The position numbers were made by a program, and so were the translations under genes. From assembly GCF_000185145.2 (NCBI RefSeq), contig NZ_GL833119.1:744001-808000 (forward strand): 64,000 nucleotides of DNA, written 5' to 3'. The DNA is from Hoylesella oralis ATCC 33269 (lineage in GTDB: Bacteria; Bacteroidota; Bacteroidia; Bacteroidales; Bacteroidaceae). Every line of letters begins with the position of its first letter. Position 1 is the stretch's first letter. Of the stretch, positions 10,458 to 18,486 are shown piece after piece. The notes under the pieces were generated by a model. It ran no database searches, had not been told where the DNA came from, and saw only the letters and a list, made by a program, of their open reading frames with translations.

Positions 10458-11368
10458 TTCTTTTCGGCAATTCTAAGTTTGGCACTTCGGCTTCGTGGAT
10501 TTTGTTCCTGTTCCTCGTGAGAAGGAGTGATAACCTTGCTGTTAATAAGAACGAACGGTGTTTCTATGTGCCCATAGAAGTCTTGATGCAGTTTTCCTTC
10601 AACGTTACCTGTCCTCATCATGTTCTTTACCATACGGTCTTCGAGCGAATGATAAGTAATGATAGACAGCCTGCCACCCGTTCCGAGGCATTTGGATGCG
10701 CCTTCCAGCATTTCTTTAAGTGCCCTCATCTCGTGATTTACCTCTATTCTGAGAGCCTGAAACAGCTTTGCCATGTCTTTTTTTTCGCGTTCTCGTTTGA
10801 ATAGAGGCTCTATGGCATCGATAAATGCGCGGGTGGTACCTATTTCATACGTGGCTCTTGCTTTTACGATAGCGGCTGCAATGCGGCGCGAGTTTTTCAG
10901 TTCACCGTAAAGATAGAATACGTTTGCAAGCGTTTCTTCGTCGTATTTGTTCACGATATCGGCAGCTGTGGTGCCGGCACGTTTATTCATTCGCATGTCT
11001 AAAGGGGCATTGAAACGGAACGAGAACCCACGGCTTTCGTCGTCGAAGTGATGACTTGACACTCCTAAATCGGCAAGTAACCCGTCTATATGGTCTATTT
11101 TGTAGTAACGCATCCAGTTTTTCAGGTAACGGAAGTTGCTTCTTACAAACGTAAAACGACTGTCGGCCACTATATTTTGTTCTGCATCGGCATCTTGATC
11201 GAAGCTATATAGCCGTCCGTTTTTACCTAATCTGCGTAATATCTCGCGCGAATGTCCGCCGCCACCGAATGTTACGTCTACGTAAACGCCTTCGGGTTGT
11301 ATGTTCAGACCGTCAATACTCTCTTTCAAAAGTACGGGTATGTGGTAGGTATCTATAACTTTTATCAT
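10454..11368 (-). CDS. rsmH: 16S rRNA (cytosine-1402-N4)-methyltransferase
   Basis: SAM-dependent methyltransferase (MraW) acting on C1402 in the ribosomal P site. The SAM loop DVTFGGGGHSREIL, the motif GLLADLGVSSHHFD and the C-terminal ITYHSLEDRMVK are diagnostic. I place the start at ATG 11368 (MIKVIDTYHIPVLLKES) because it forms an ATGA overlap with the mraZ stop; an in-frame ATG two codons earlier (11374) is also possible. Length 304 aa fits the family. Confidence 0.96.
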   Translation of the reverse strand: MIKVIDTYHIPVLLKESIDGLNIQPEGVYVDVTFGGGGHSREILRRLGKNGRLYSFDQDADAEQNIVADSRFTFVRSNFRYLKNWMRYYKIDHIDGLLADLGVSSHHFDDESRGFSFRFNAPLDMRMNKRAGTTAADIVNKYDEETLANVFYLYGELKNSRRIAAAIVKARATYEIGTTRAFIDAIEPLFKREREKKDMAKLFQALRIEVNHEMRALKEMLEGASKCLGTGGRLSIITYHSLEDRMVKNMMRTGNVEGKLHQDFYGHIETPFVLINSKVITPSHEEQEQNPRSRSAKLRIAEKK

Positions 11369-11844
11369 CGGCATTCGGTCTTGTTGGGGATATCGCTGCT
11401 CGGTGTGTTCATGATATCCTGTAGGGCTTTACCGAACACATCGGGTTCCATAAAGGGTTCGTCGCCCTTGTCGTTACTCCATATTTCGATGGTATCGCCC
11501 ATACCTATCAGTTTGATTGCTTGCGAGATGTGCGCCATCTTCATATAACGCTTGGGTATAAGAAAGCGCCCGTTACCGTCTAAAGTGAGCAATTCTACAT
11601 CTGAAACGAATTGGCGGAATATCTGCTGGTGGTCGGCGTTCCATCTTGAAAGGCGAGAGCGTAGGTTATCCATCTGTACATTCCATACATTTTCGGGATA
11701 GATGACCAAACAGGGCTGGAATACATCCTTTCTCATAACAAGACTTTCTTCGCCCGATGCTTGTAGAACCTTGCGGAAAGCCGCCGGAAGGAATACTCTT
11801 CCTTTCGTATCTGCCTTGGCTTCTATGTGTCCGAGAAATCTCAT
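11365..11844 (-). CDS. mraZ: Transcriptional regulator MraZ, first gene of the dcw cluster
   Basis: AbrB-like DNA-binding protein that in E. coli and Mycoplasma represses its own dcw operon by binding TGGGN repeats. Two SpoVT/AbrB-type halves are visible: GHIEAKADTKGRVFLPAAFRK and the second LDGNGRFLIPKRYMK. The start is set at ATG 11844 (MRFLGHIEAK); the longer frame to 11916 would begin inside the predicted promoter. Length 159 aa is normal. Its likely operator lies 47-76 bases upstream. Confidence 0.95.
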   Translation of the reverse strand: MRFLGHIEAKADTKGRVFLPAAFRKVLQASGEESLVMRKDVFQPCLVIYPENVWNVQMDNLRSRLSRWNADHQQIFRQFVSDVELLTLDGNGRFLIPKRYMKMAHISQAIKLIGMGDTIEIWSNDKGDEPFMEPDVFGKALQDIMNTPSSDIPNKTECR

Positions 11845-11873
11845 ACGTACATCTTTAATAATGTTATTGATGC

Positions 11874-11881
11874 CAAAATTA
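11874..11881 (-). promoter_or_regulatory. dcw cluster promoter, -7 element TAATTTTG
   Basis: Minus-strand TAATTTTG followed by GC matches the Bacteroidetes -7 consensus, 29 bases before the mraZ ATG. The direct repeats at 11891-11920 cover where the -33 element would be. Confidence 0.6.
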
Positions 11882-11890
11882 CATAATTTT

Positions 11891-11920
11891 CTCCACATTC
11901 CCCCACTTTTCTCCACAAAA
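11891..11920 (-). promoter_or_regulatory. MraZ-box-like operator: three TGGRG repeats at 10-bp phase
   Basis: On the minus strand the pentamers TGGAG, TGGGG and TGGAG recur exactly every 10 bases, immediately upstream of the dcw -7 element. Known MraZ boxes are TGGGN repeats spaced by five bases, i.e. the same 10-bp period. The position over the -33 region fits autorepression by the mraZ product. The outer repeats have A instead of G at position four. Confidence 0.65.
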
Positions 11921-12373
11921 ATGCGCTATGTATCTCTTTTTTGTTATTTTTAACCTATAAACAGGAGTTCCGAATAGAGGAGACGCAAGTATTTTCTGGA
12001 GGTGCAAAGAGCAGGATAAAAGTGGTGCAAAGTATAGCAGAAATGGCCAAAGAAAGTTGCCTTATGGCCGTTGGAAATATTGTAAAATTACCGATGAAAT
12101 GGCCTGTTTTTGAACTATATATACCATCTGAGCATTATATTTGTACTGTCTGTTGGCGATAGATGCCATATCTATCTCTGTTATATGTCGTGCCTGTTTC
12201 CGATGAAGAGCGCAACTTGCGTAATAAAGCTATTCTGTAAAAGCCACTGTCAGTATTGCTTGTCGGTAGCCAAATCGTTATCTATGGTCCGGAAAATATG
12301 CCAAATGCATCTTTATTTTATTCATTTTTGAACATTTTTTTATAAAAACGTAGCCGTTTCCAAAAAGTTATGT
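11921..12373. other. Intergenic region between divergent dcw and glsA units
   Basis: About 450 bp with no credible gene; short frames here have no recognisable composition or start. Apart from the promoters annotated at its two ends I see no hairpin or repeat worth naming. Confidence 0.5.
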
Positions 12374-12381
12374 TATTTTTG
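12374..12381 (+). promoter_or_regulatory. glsA promoter, -7 element TATTTTTG
   Basis: TATTTTTG plus C, 24 bases before the chosen glsA ATG, fits TAnnTTTG. It overlaps the first codons of a longer open frame and so argues for the downstream start. Confidence 0.6.
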
Positions 12382-12405
12382 CATACTGTTAGTATTATAT
12401 CAACC

Positions 12406-13233
12406 ATGATTGGTAGAGAAGAGAAAACGATCGATATAGATAAAATATTGCAAAGCAAGATGGGGAATAAGGCGCGTTTCGTGCTCCGTTTTCTTATATC
12501 TTGGCTGAAGAAAATCATACATGAAGACGAGGTTAACCTGTATCTTTGGGAGTCTCGTAACAAGACCGGAACGGAATGGCTTGAGGAATGTGTGCGCTAT
12601 TTGGATATGACCTTACAGGTGGAGGGCATGGAAAATCTTCCCGCAAAGGATGATGGCAAGCTCTATACTTTTGTTTCCAACCATCCTTTGGGAGGTGCAG
12701 ACGGGGTGGCGCTCGGTTCGATTATCGGGCGTCGTTATGATGGCCGGTTTCGCTATTTGGTCAATGATCTGCTGATGAACCTGCCGGGTTTGGCTCCTGT
12801 TTGTATCCCTATTAACAAGACGGGCAAGCAAGGACGCGACTTTCCCGCTATGGTTGAGGCCGGTTTTCGGAGCAATAATCACATGTTGATGTTCCCTGCA
12901 GGCTTGTGTAGCCGTAAAATCAATGGCGAAATACACGATATACCTTGGAAGAAAACCTTTATAACGAAAAGCGTAGAGTTTCGGCGTGATGTGGTTCCCA
13001 TCCATTTCGGAGGGCAGAACTCCGATAGGTTTTACCGTATTGCCAACATGTGCAAGGCGCTTAACCTAAAGTTCAATTTGGCGATGATCTTCCTTGTAGA
13101 CGAGATGTATCGAAATGTACACAAGACATTCAGGGTGTCTATCGGTAAACCAATACCGTGGCAAACGTTCGACAAGAGTAAAACATCGATGGAATGGGCG
13201 AAATTTGTCGAAGACGAGGTGTATAAACTGTAG
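12406..13233 (+). CDS. glsA: PlsC-like O-acyltransferase, likely glycine-lipid synthase subunit
   Basis: Acyltransferase with the lysophosphatidate-acyltransferase fold: NHPLGGADG around residue 93 is the catalytic His-Asp block, and MLMFPAG a second family motif. The pair with the next gene (an OlsB-like GNAT protein) matches glsA/glsB of Bacteroides thetaiotaomicron, where GlsB N-acylates glycine and GlsA adds a second acyl chain to the 3-hydroxyl, making glycine lipids. The start is ATG 12406 (MIGREEKTID), downstream of the promoter. Length 275 aa. The assignment to glycine rather than ornithine lipids comes from the taxonomic group, not from a residue I can see. Confidence 0.8.
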   Translation: MIGREEKTIDIDKILQSKMGNKARFVLRFLISWLKKIIHEDEVNLYLWESRNKTGTEWLEECVRYLDMTLQVEGMENLPAKDDGKLYTFVSNHPLGGADGVALGSIIGRRYDGRFRYLVNDLLMNLPGLAPVCIPINKTGKQGRDFPAMVEAGFRSNNHMLMFPAGLCSRKINGEIHDIPWKKTFITKSVEFRRDVVPIHFGGQNSDRFYRIANMCKALNLKFNLAMIFLVDEMYRNVHKTFRVSIGKPIPWQTFDKSKTSMEWAKFVEDEVYKL

Positions 13234-13351
13234 TTTCCGAAGGTGTTTCGATGAAAAGTAAAGTAAACAAATAATTGAGAGAATATACGGTTTCAGTGAA
13301 ATTCAGTCCCGTAATCAGTCGAATTTCATCTGATAAATTTTCAGATTAAGA

Positions 13352-14341
13352 ATGGAACAAGAGATTATTCAACCGATAAATAAGGAGTTGCTTAAGAGTG
13401 AGCTGACTCCGGAAAAGCAATTGCGTATGACGAACAAAAGTCATAACGAGATTTATATTATTACGGGTAATGACTCTCCAAACGTAATGAAAGAGATCGG
13501 TAGATTGCGCGAAATTGCTTTCCGGAATGCCGGTGGAGGAACAGGAAAGGCCATGGATATCGACGAATTCGATGCAGGCGATAATTGCTATAAGCAGCTT
13601 ATCGTGTGGAATCCCGAGGCAAAAGAGATTATCGGGGGGTATCGCTATATGCTCGGAAGCGACTGGAAACTCGACGAGAAAGGGCAGCCTATGCTCGCTA
13701 CGAGCCACATGTTTCATTTTTCTAACAAGTTCTTAAAGGAGTATATGCCCTATACAGCGGAGTTAGGCCGTTCGTTTGTTTCGCTCGAATACCAGAACGT
13801 GCGCAAGAACAGTAAAAGCATATTTGCTTTGGATAACCTTTGGGACGGCTTGGGAGCACTGACTGTGATCAATCCCGATATCAAATATTTCTTCGGAAAG
13901 GTAACTATGTATCCGTCGTATATCCGTCGGGGGCGCGATATGATACTGTATTTTCTCAAGAAACACTTCGATGATAAGGACAATCTGATAGTTCCGATGA
14001 AACCGTTAGTAATAGATGCCGATCCTAAAGAGTTGGAAGAGCTTTTTTGTAAGGACGATTTTAAGGAAGATTACCGTATATTGAATGCCGAAATAAGGAA
14101 GTTGGGCTACAATATACCGCCCCTTGTAAACGCTTATATGGGCCTTAGTCCGACGATGAAACTCTTCGGTACCGCCATCAACTATGGTTTCGGAGATGTA
14201 GAAGAGACGGGTATATTGATAGCAGTAGATGAAATTCTCGAAGAAAAACGGGTGCGGCATATAGACAGTTTTATAGATGAACACCCCGAAGCACTGCATA
14301 TCACCAGCGGTGTAAATAATGTAATCTACAAGGAAAAGTAA
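13352..14341 (+). CDS. glsB: OlsB/GlsB-type N-acyltransferase (glycine N-acyltransferase)
   Basis: GNAT-fold acyltransferase of the OlsB/hemolysin-like family that would link a 3-hydroxy fatty acid to the amino group of glycine, the first step of glycine-lipid synthesis. The motif IVWNPEAKEIIGGYRYMLG and the following TAELGRSFV block are characteristic. Length 329 aa. It follows glsA by 118 bases without an obvious promoter of its own and is likely cotranscribed. The membrane is the site of action because the acyl donor is acyl-ACP and the product a lipid. Confidence 0.8.
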   Translation: MEQEIIQPINKELLKSELTPEKQLRMTNKSHNEIYIITGNDSPNVMKEIGRLREIAFRNAGGGTGKAMDIDEFDAGDNCYKQLIVWNPEAKEIIGGYRYMLGSDWKLDEKGQPMLATSHMFHFSNKFLKEYMPYTAELGRSFVSLEYQNVRKNSKSIFALDNLWDGLGALTVINPDIKYFFGKVTMYPSYIRRGRDMILYFLKKHFDDKDNLIVPMKPLVIDADPKELEELFCKDDFKEDYRILNAEIRKLGYNIPPLVNAYMGLSPTMKLFGTAINYGFGDVEETGILIAVDEILEEKRVRHIDSFIDEHPEALHITSGVNNVIYKEK

Positions 14342-14439
14342 GCACTTGCGGTGCTGCAGATTGCAAATGGGGGGAACGGAACGCCGCTTTCCGCTTGAAA
14401 CATATAGACTATTAAACTAATAACCAACATAAGAATTAT

Positions 14440-16266
14440 ATGGAAAAAGTAAAATTATCTTTGTTATCTGTGTGTTTATCATTGGCTTTTGCCCAGTATT
14501 TAAATGCACAGACACCGCGTGAAGAGTATCCGCGTCCGCAGTTTGAGCGTGCTGAATGGGTAAACTTGAACGGAAAGTGGTCGTATTCGTTCGATTTCGG
14601 GCGTACCGGAAAGGAGAAAGGATGGCCGAACGCGGCCGGTTTCGATGGCAGCATAACAGTGCCATTCTGTCCGGAGAGCTCCCTTTCGGGGGTGAAAAAT
14701 ACCGATTTCATCAATACGATATGGTATCAACGCAAGCTGGATATCCCTGCCGGATGGAGAAATAAGAGTATTATGCTTAACTTCGGTGCCGTTGATTATG
14801 AGGCTCATATTTACATAGACGGTAAAGACGTGGGGACTCATTACGGTAGCGGTTCGTCGTTCAGTTGCGATATAACTAAGTTCGTAGTACCGGGTAAGTC
14901 GCATAACCTTGTGGTTTGTGTGAACGATAACTTGAGAGACGGCAAACAGACAGGCGGTAAACAAGCCAAAGAACTTAACTCTAACGGCTGTATGTACACC
15001 CGTGTGACGGGTATTTGGCAGACTGTATGGATGGAAGCCGTAACTCCTGAGGGCCTTAAATCGGTTTATGCCGTGCCTGACATAGATCAGAAGCAGCTCG
15101 TTATCCATCCTCTGTTCTATCAAGAAAATGCAGGTAACAAGCTCGTCGTAACACTCTACGACGGAAAGAAAGCCGTTGCAAGTGCTTCGGTTCCCTGCAG
15201 CAATAACGGTGTGGTGGTGCTTCCGGTGAAGAATATGAAGCTTTGGAGTCCGGAATCTCCATTCCTTTACGATATTACATATAAGGTAATGAAGGGCGGG
15301 AAGGCCATCGACGAGGTGAAATCTTATGCCGGAATGCGCAAAGTTCATGTTGCCAACGGTTATTTTTATCTGAACAATAAGCCTTATTACCAGCGTCTTG
15401 TTCTCGATCAGGGCTATTATCCCGACGGTATTTGGACTGCCCCGACCGACGAGGCATTAAGAAAAGACATAGAACTTGCTAAGGCTGTCGGCTTTAATGG
15501 GGCACGTTTGCACCAGAAGGTGTTCGAAGAGCGCTATTACTATTGGGCTGATAAGCTGGGATACCTAACATGGGGCGAGTCTGCAAGCTGGGGATTGAAT
15601 GTGAATAATGAGGAGGCAGTGCGCAATTTCATATCGGAATGGGCCGATATAGTGGTGCGCGATCGCAATCACCCATCACTTGTAACTTGGACACCTGTCA
15701 ATGAAACGTGGGACGCAAACGCTTCTGGCGTATATGTACGTATGATGAACGATGTGTACAATATTACTAAAGCGATAGACGGCACACGACCTGTGAACGA
15801 CGCAAGCGGCGATTCGCACGTGAAAACCGATATATGGAGCGTGCATAACTATGAGCGCGATCCGCATAAACTGATGGAACAGCTCACATTCGAGCATGGT
15901 AAAGAGCCTTATCGCAATATACGCGACAGGCATTTCCTTGCGAACTATGAGGGACAGCCCTATATGGTAGATGAGTTCGGCGGGCTTCCTTGGATCAAAG
16001 AATCGGAGCGCAACAGCTCGTGGGGATATGGTGGCAATATCGATAACATGGAGGAATTTTACAAGATATTGCAGGATGAAGTGGACGCATTGAAAGCAAG
16101 CAAGCACGTTACAGGTTTCTGCTATACACAGCTTACAGACGTGGAACAGGAGAAGAACGGCATCTATTATTATGACAGAACGCCGAAGTTCGATACGAAG
16201 CGTATCAAGGCAATCTTCGAACGTATCCCTTCTTATATAAAAAAGACGGAAGATTTAAGCTATTGA
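14440..16266 (+). CDS. Exported glycoside hydrolase family 2 enzyme (beta-galactosidase/glucuronidase-like)
   Basis: A 608-aa secreted glycosidase. An N-terminal signal peptide (about residues 1-23, ending AQYLNAQ) is followed by a jelly-roll sugar-binding domain (about 35-205), an Ig-like domain (about 210-300) and a TIM barrel. The acid/base is Glu422 in TPVNETWD and the likely nucleophile Glu512 in MVDEFGG, the usual GH2 pair. It lacks the extra C-terminal domains of LacZ. The substrate cannot be read from sequence. No susC/susD genes adjoin it; it follows glsB by 98 bases and ends at a strong terminator. Confidence 0.88.
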   Translation: MEKVKLSLLSVCLSLAFAQYLNAQTPREEYPRPQFERAEWVNLNGKWSYSFDFGRTGKEKGWPNAAGFDGSITVPFCPESSLSGVKNTDFINTIWYQRKLDIPAGWRNKSIMLNFGAVDYEAHIYIDGKDVGTHYGSGSSFSCDITKFVVPGKSHNLVVCVNDNLRDGKQTGGKQAKELNSNGCMYTRVTGIWQTVWMEAVTPEGLKSVYAVPDIDQKQLVIHPLFYQENAGNKLVVTLYDGKKAVASASVPCSNNGVVVLPVKNMKLWSPESPFLYDITYKVMKGGKAIDEVKSYAGMRKVHVANGYFYLNNKPYYQRLVLDQGYYPDGIWTAPTDEALRKDIELAKAVGFNGARLHQKVFEERYYYWADKLGYLTWGESASWGLNVNNEEAVRNFISEWADIVVRDRNHPSLVTWTPVNETWDANASGVYVRMMNDVYNITKAIDGTRPVNDASGDSHVKTDIWSVHNYERDPHKLMEQLTFEHGKEPYRNIRDRHFLANYEGQPYMVDEFGGLPWIKESERNSSWGYGGNIDNMEEFYKILQDEVDALKASKHVTGFCYTQLTDVEQEKNGIYYYDRTPKFDTKRIKAIFERIPSYIKKTEDLSY

Positions 16267-16289
16267 AAAAATAGTTTGTTCCATCAATA

Positions 16290-16318
16290 AAAGGCGTGTC
16301 TTTAAGATACGCCTTTTT
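16290..16318. terminator. Bidirectional Rho-independent terminator
   Basis: An 11-bp stem (AAAGGCGTGTC with GATACGCCTTT, one G-T wobble) and a 5-base loop are followed by T5 on the plus strand and preceded by A-rich sequence that becomes a T-run on the minus strand. It ends the GH2 gene and the convergent regulator, whose stop codon lies in the loop and arm. Confidence 0.85.
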
Positions 16319-17453
16319 GTATGTTTGCTTTCAGGATATATCCTTTCCCGATAACCGTTTCGATGATGACCGACGTATCGCTTTTCAGGGCCCTGCGAAG
16401 GTAGGTAATCTGCACGTTGAGTGCCAAGGAATTTGAATAAGAGTCGTCTCCCCAGACCTCTTCCAATATACTCTTTCGAGCCACCATGTTGTTGGCATTA
16501 TCGACAAGCATGCGCAGTATTTCCGCTTGTCGGCTGGTGATGATCACCGTTTCATGCCCATGAAGCAGCTCGTTTTGCGAATAAAAGAAAGTTATGTTAC
16601 CGATGTATACCGCGTTGTTCGTTCTCTCATCTTCCGGTAACGGTTGTTTCATTTCGAATATCATATTTTTCATGAACTGACGACGTATCTTGTCGATGCG
16701 CTGTTGTATCATGATCGTCTTGATTTGATATACCAAACAGAAAGCGAGAATGAATATGAAAAGAATGCTCAGTGCCAGTTGTGAGGCCATACTTTTGATA
16801 ATGGAATTGATTGGAACGGTAACTCTGAACTCAATATTTTCATACTTTATAGGGTTAGAGGAATAGCTTACAAGGACTGTTTTTTGCTGGCCTCCCGCAA
16901 CCAAATAATATGGATTTTTGTAAAAGTGCTTACTTTTAATTACCTTAAAATCATTGATTCCATCATATCCTTTTATTTTAAACAACGAATCTATGATATG
17001 TGCTTGGAACGATTTATATTTGCTTATGTTATATAGGTTGGCAATTGTAACTCCGTCTTCGGGCCGTAATCCGGGGATATCGATAATACGCGGTTTTCTC
17101 ATACCGGTTTCCACAAACTTGAAAGTACATCGTGCAGTTCCTTTCATTGTATTGGAGTCGGTGCTTATTTTTATCGTATTCGAAATGCGTATCAGGCTAT
17201 CAACCCTTTTCCCGTATTTTTTTGTAAGCTTTCTAACGTCCGTTTTCGCCGGCTTTTGATGATGTTTGTAGCTTCCATCCTGCCGTATTTTTTGTTCTTG
17301 TTCTATAATGTCTTCGCAGTCTTTGTACAGACTGTTCAGTTTGTCAGCATAGCTTAATTGATATTGACTGTAAAGCCAATATGCTTGTCCGCATGTGATA
17401 AACAGCATGGTGAGTATGCTTAGCGCCCATACTGTTTTAATTCGTTTATCCAT
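16302..17453 (-). CDS. Membrane-bound winged-helix regulator with vestigial histidine-kinase H-box
   Basis: A 383-aa one-component regulator. A first membrane helix (about 9-28), a periplasmic domain (about 30-225) and a second helix (about 228-248) give the layout of a sensor kinase. Then follows KIRRQFMKNMIFEMKQPL, which lines up with the kinase H-box (F-x-N-N-M-T-H-E-x-K-T-P) but has Phe in place of the phospho-accepting His. Instead of a kinase domain, residues about 290-378 form an OmpR-type winged helix (TSRQAEILRMLV, LNVQITYLRRALK, VIGKGYIL). It is divergent from the GLPGLI/TonB receptor pair and probably controls it. No receiver domain is present. Start ATG 17453 is 42 bases from a TACCTTTG promoter. 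Confidence 0.8.
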   Translation of the reverse strand: MDKRIKTVWALSILTMLFITCGQAYWLYSQYQLSYADKLNSLYKDCEDIIEQEQKIRQDGSYKHHQKPAKTDVRKLTKKYGKRVDSLIRISNTIKISTDSNTMKGTARCTFKFVETGMRKPRIIDIPGLRPEDGVTIANLYNISKYKSFQAHIIDSLFKIKGYDGINDFKVIKSKHFYKNPYYLVAGGQQKTVLVSYSSNPIKYENIEFRVTVPINSIIKSMASQLALSILFIFILAFCLVYQIKTIMIQQRIDKIRRQFMKNMIFEMKQPLPEDERTNNAVYIGNITFFYSQNELLHGHETVIITSRQAEILRMLVDNANNMVARKSILEEVWGDDSYSNSLALNVQITYLRRALKSDTSVIIETVIGKGYILKANIQKGVS

Positions 17454-17494
17454 GATGATGTATCTTTTTTGTACAGATGTAGCATATTTAAACG

Positions 17495-17502
17495 CAAAGG
17501 TA
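17495..17502 (-). promoter_or_regulatory. Regulator promoter, -7 element TACCTTTG
   Basis: Minus-strand TACCTTTG plus C matches TAnnTTTG, 41 bases before the regulator ATG. Confidence 0.5.
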
Positions 17503-17610
17503 ATTATTTTTCGATGTCCCGGCAGGTTAATAATAAAATAGTAATATAGAATTATGGCTGTTAGAATATTTGTGTAATAGCTTTATAAGTACCGCATAAT
17601 GCCGATAGGC

Positions 17611-17618
17611 TATCTTTG
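17611..17618 (+). promoter_or_regulatory. GLPGLI/TonB-receptor promoter, -7 element TATCTTTG
   Basis: TATCTTTG lies 31 bases before the ATG at 17650 and matches the consensus exactly. The 109 bases between this and the divergent regulator promoter are where a binding site for the regulator would be expected; I saw no clear repeat there. Confidence 0.65.
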
Positions 17619-17649
17619 TAACAATAATAAACATATAAACTAATTCGAT

Positions 17650-18486
17650 ATGAAGAAATCTTTTCTCATTGTGTTGTTAATGTGTATGGCGCTTACTATG
17701 CGCGCTCAGTTTACTTTCCGTTCCATAAAAGAACCCGAACAGGGTATGAATTGCGGTAAAATAGCGTTCATGTTCACTTACAATTACCGCTATGTAGAGG
17801 ATGTGAACCACCGTCCTTATTTCTTTAAAGACGACAAAATGTTGCTCGAAGTGGGCGATCAAAGGTCGCGTTTTTGGAGTTTATCGCAGTTCCAGACCGA
17901 CTCTATCAATGCCGAACGCAAGAAACAAGGCGAGAACAATTTCCTCGGAAACGGGAAAGTGGTATGGCAATTGTACCGTAACTGCCCTGAGCAAGGCGAA
18001 TATGTGTATCTCGATGAGCTAGGAATGGATAAGTTTTCGTATGCCGAAAAGGTGGTTTTCCCGCATTGGAATATTGAAGAAGACAGCGTTATCGTATTGC
18101 TTGGCTATACTTGTCGTAAGGCAACAACAGATTACTGTGGGCGAAGATGGAGAGCATGGTATACAGACGATATTCCTTTAGATGAGGGGCCGTGGAAATT
18201 GAAAGGCCTTCCGGGAATGATATTGAAAGCTTCTGATAGCGAAGGACAGTTCGTTTTTGAGGCAATCGGCATGCAACAAAACGTAACGAAGCGTAATCTT
18301 GTTTACATAGGTAACGGATATGAGCGTATCGGAAGGGCCGATTTCTTGAAGACTTGCAGACGTTATTATGCCGATCCCATCGGGTATATTACTACAAAAC
18401 CTAATGTGAAGGTAACCATAACCGACGGGAATGGCAATCCATTGCCTAATCCTAAGGATCAACCTTATAATCTGTTGGAAAGATGA
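17650..18486 (+). CDS. GLPGLI family exported protein
   Basis: A 278-aa protein of the Bacteroidetes-specific GLPGLI family (function not established). It has a signal peptide (MKKSFLIVLLMCMALTMRAQ) and the family's name motif in the variant form GLPGMI near residue 190, preceded by the conserved GPWKLK. A Cys-rich CRKATTDYCGRRW stretch comes just before. The stop overlaps the ATG of the TonB receptor (ATGA), so the two are translated together; such pairs are common in this phylum, and they probably form an outer-membrane import or secretion unit. Confidence 0.85.
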   Translation: MKKSFLIVLLMCMALTMRAQFTFRSIKEPEQGMNCGKIAFMFTYNYRYVEDVNHRPYFFKDDKMLLEVGDQRSRFWSLSQFQTDSINAERKKQGENNFLGNGKVVWQLYRNCPEQGEYVYLDELGMDKFSYAEKVVFPHWNIEEDSVIVLLGYTCRKATTDYCGRRWRAWYTDDIPLDEGPWKLKGLPGMILKASDSEGQFVFEAIGMQQNVTKRNLVYIGNGYERIGRADFLKTCRRYYADPIGYITTKPNVKVTITDGNGNPLPNPKDQPYNLLER

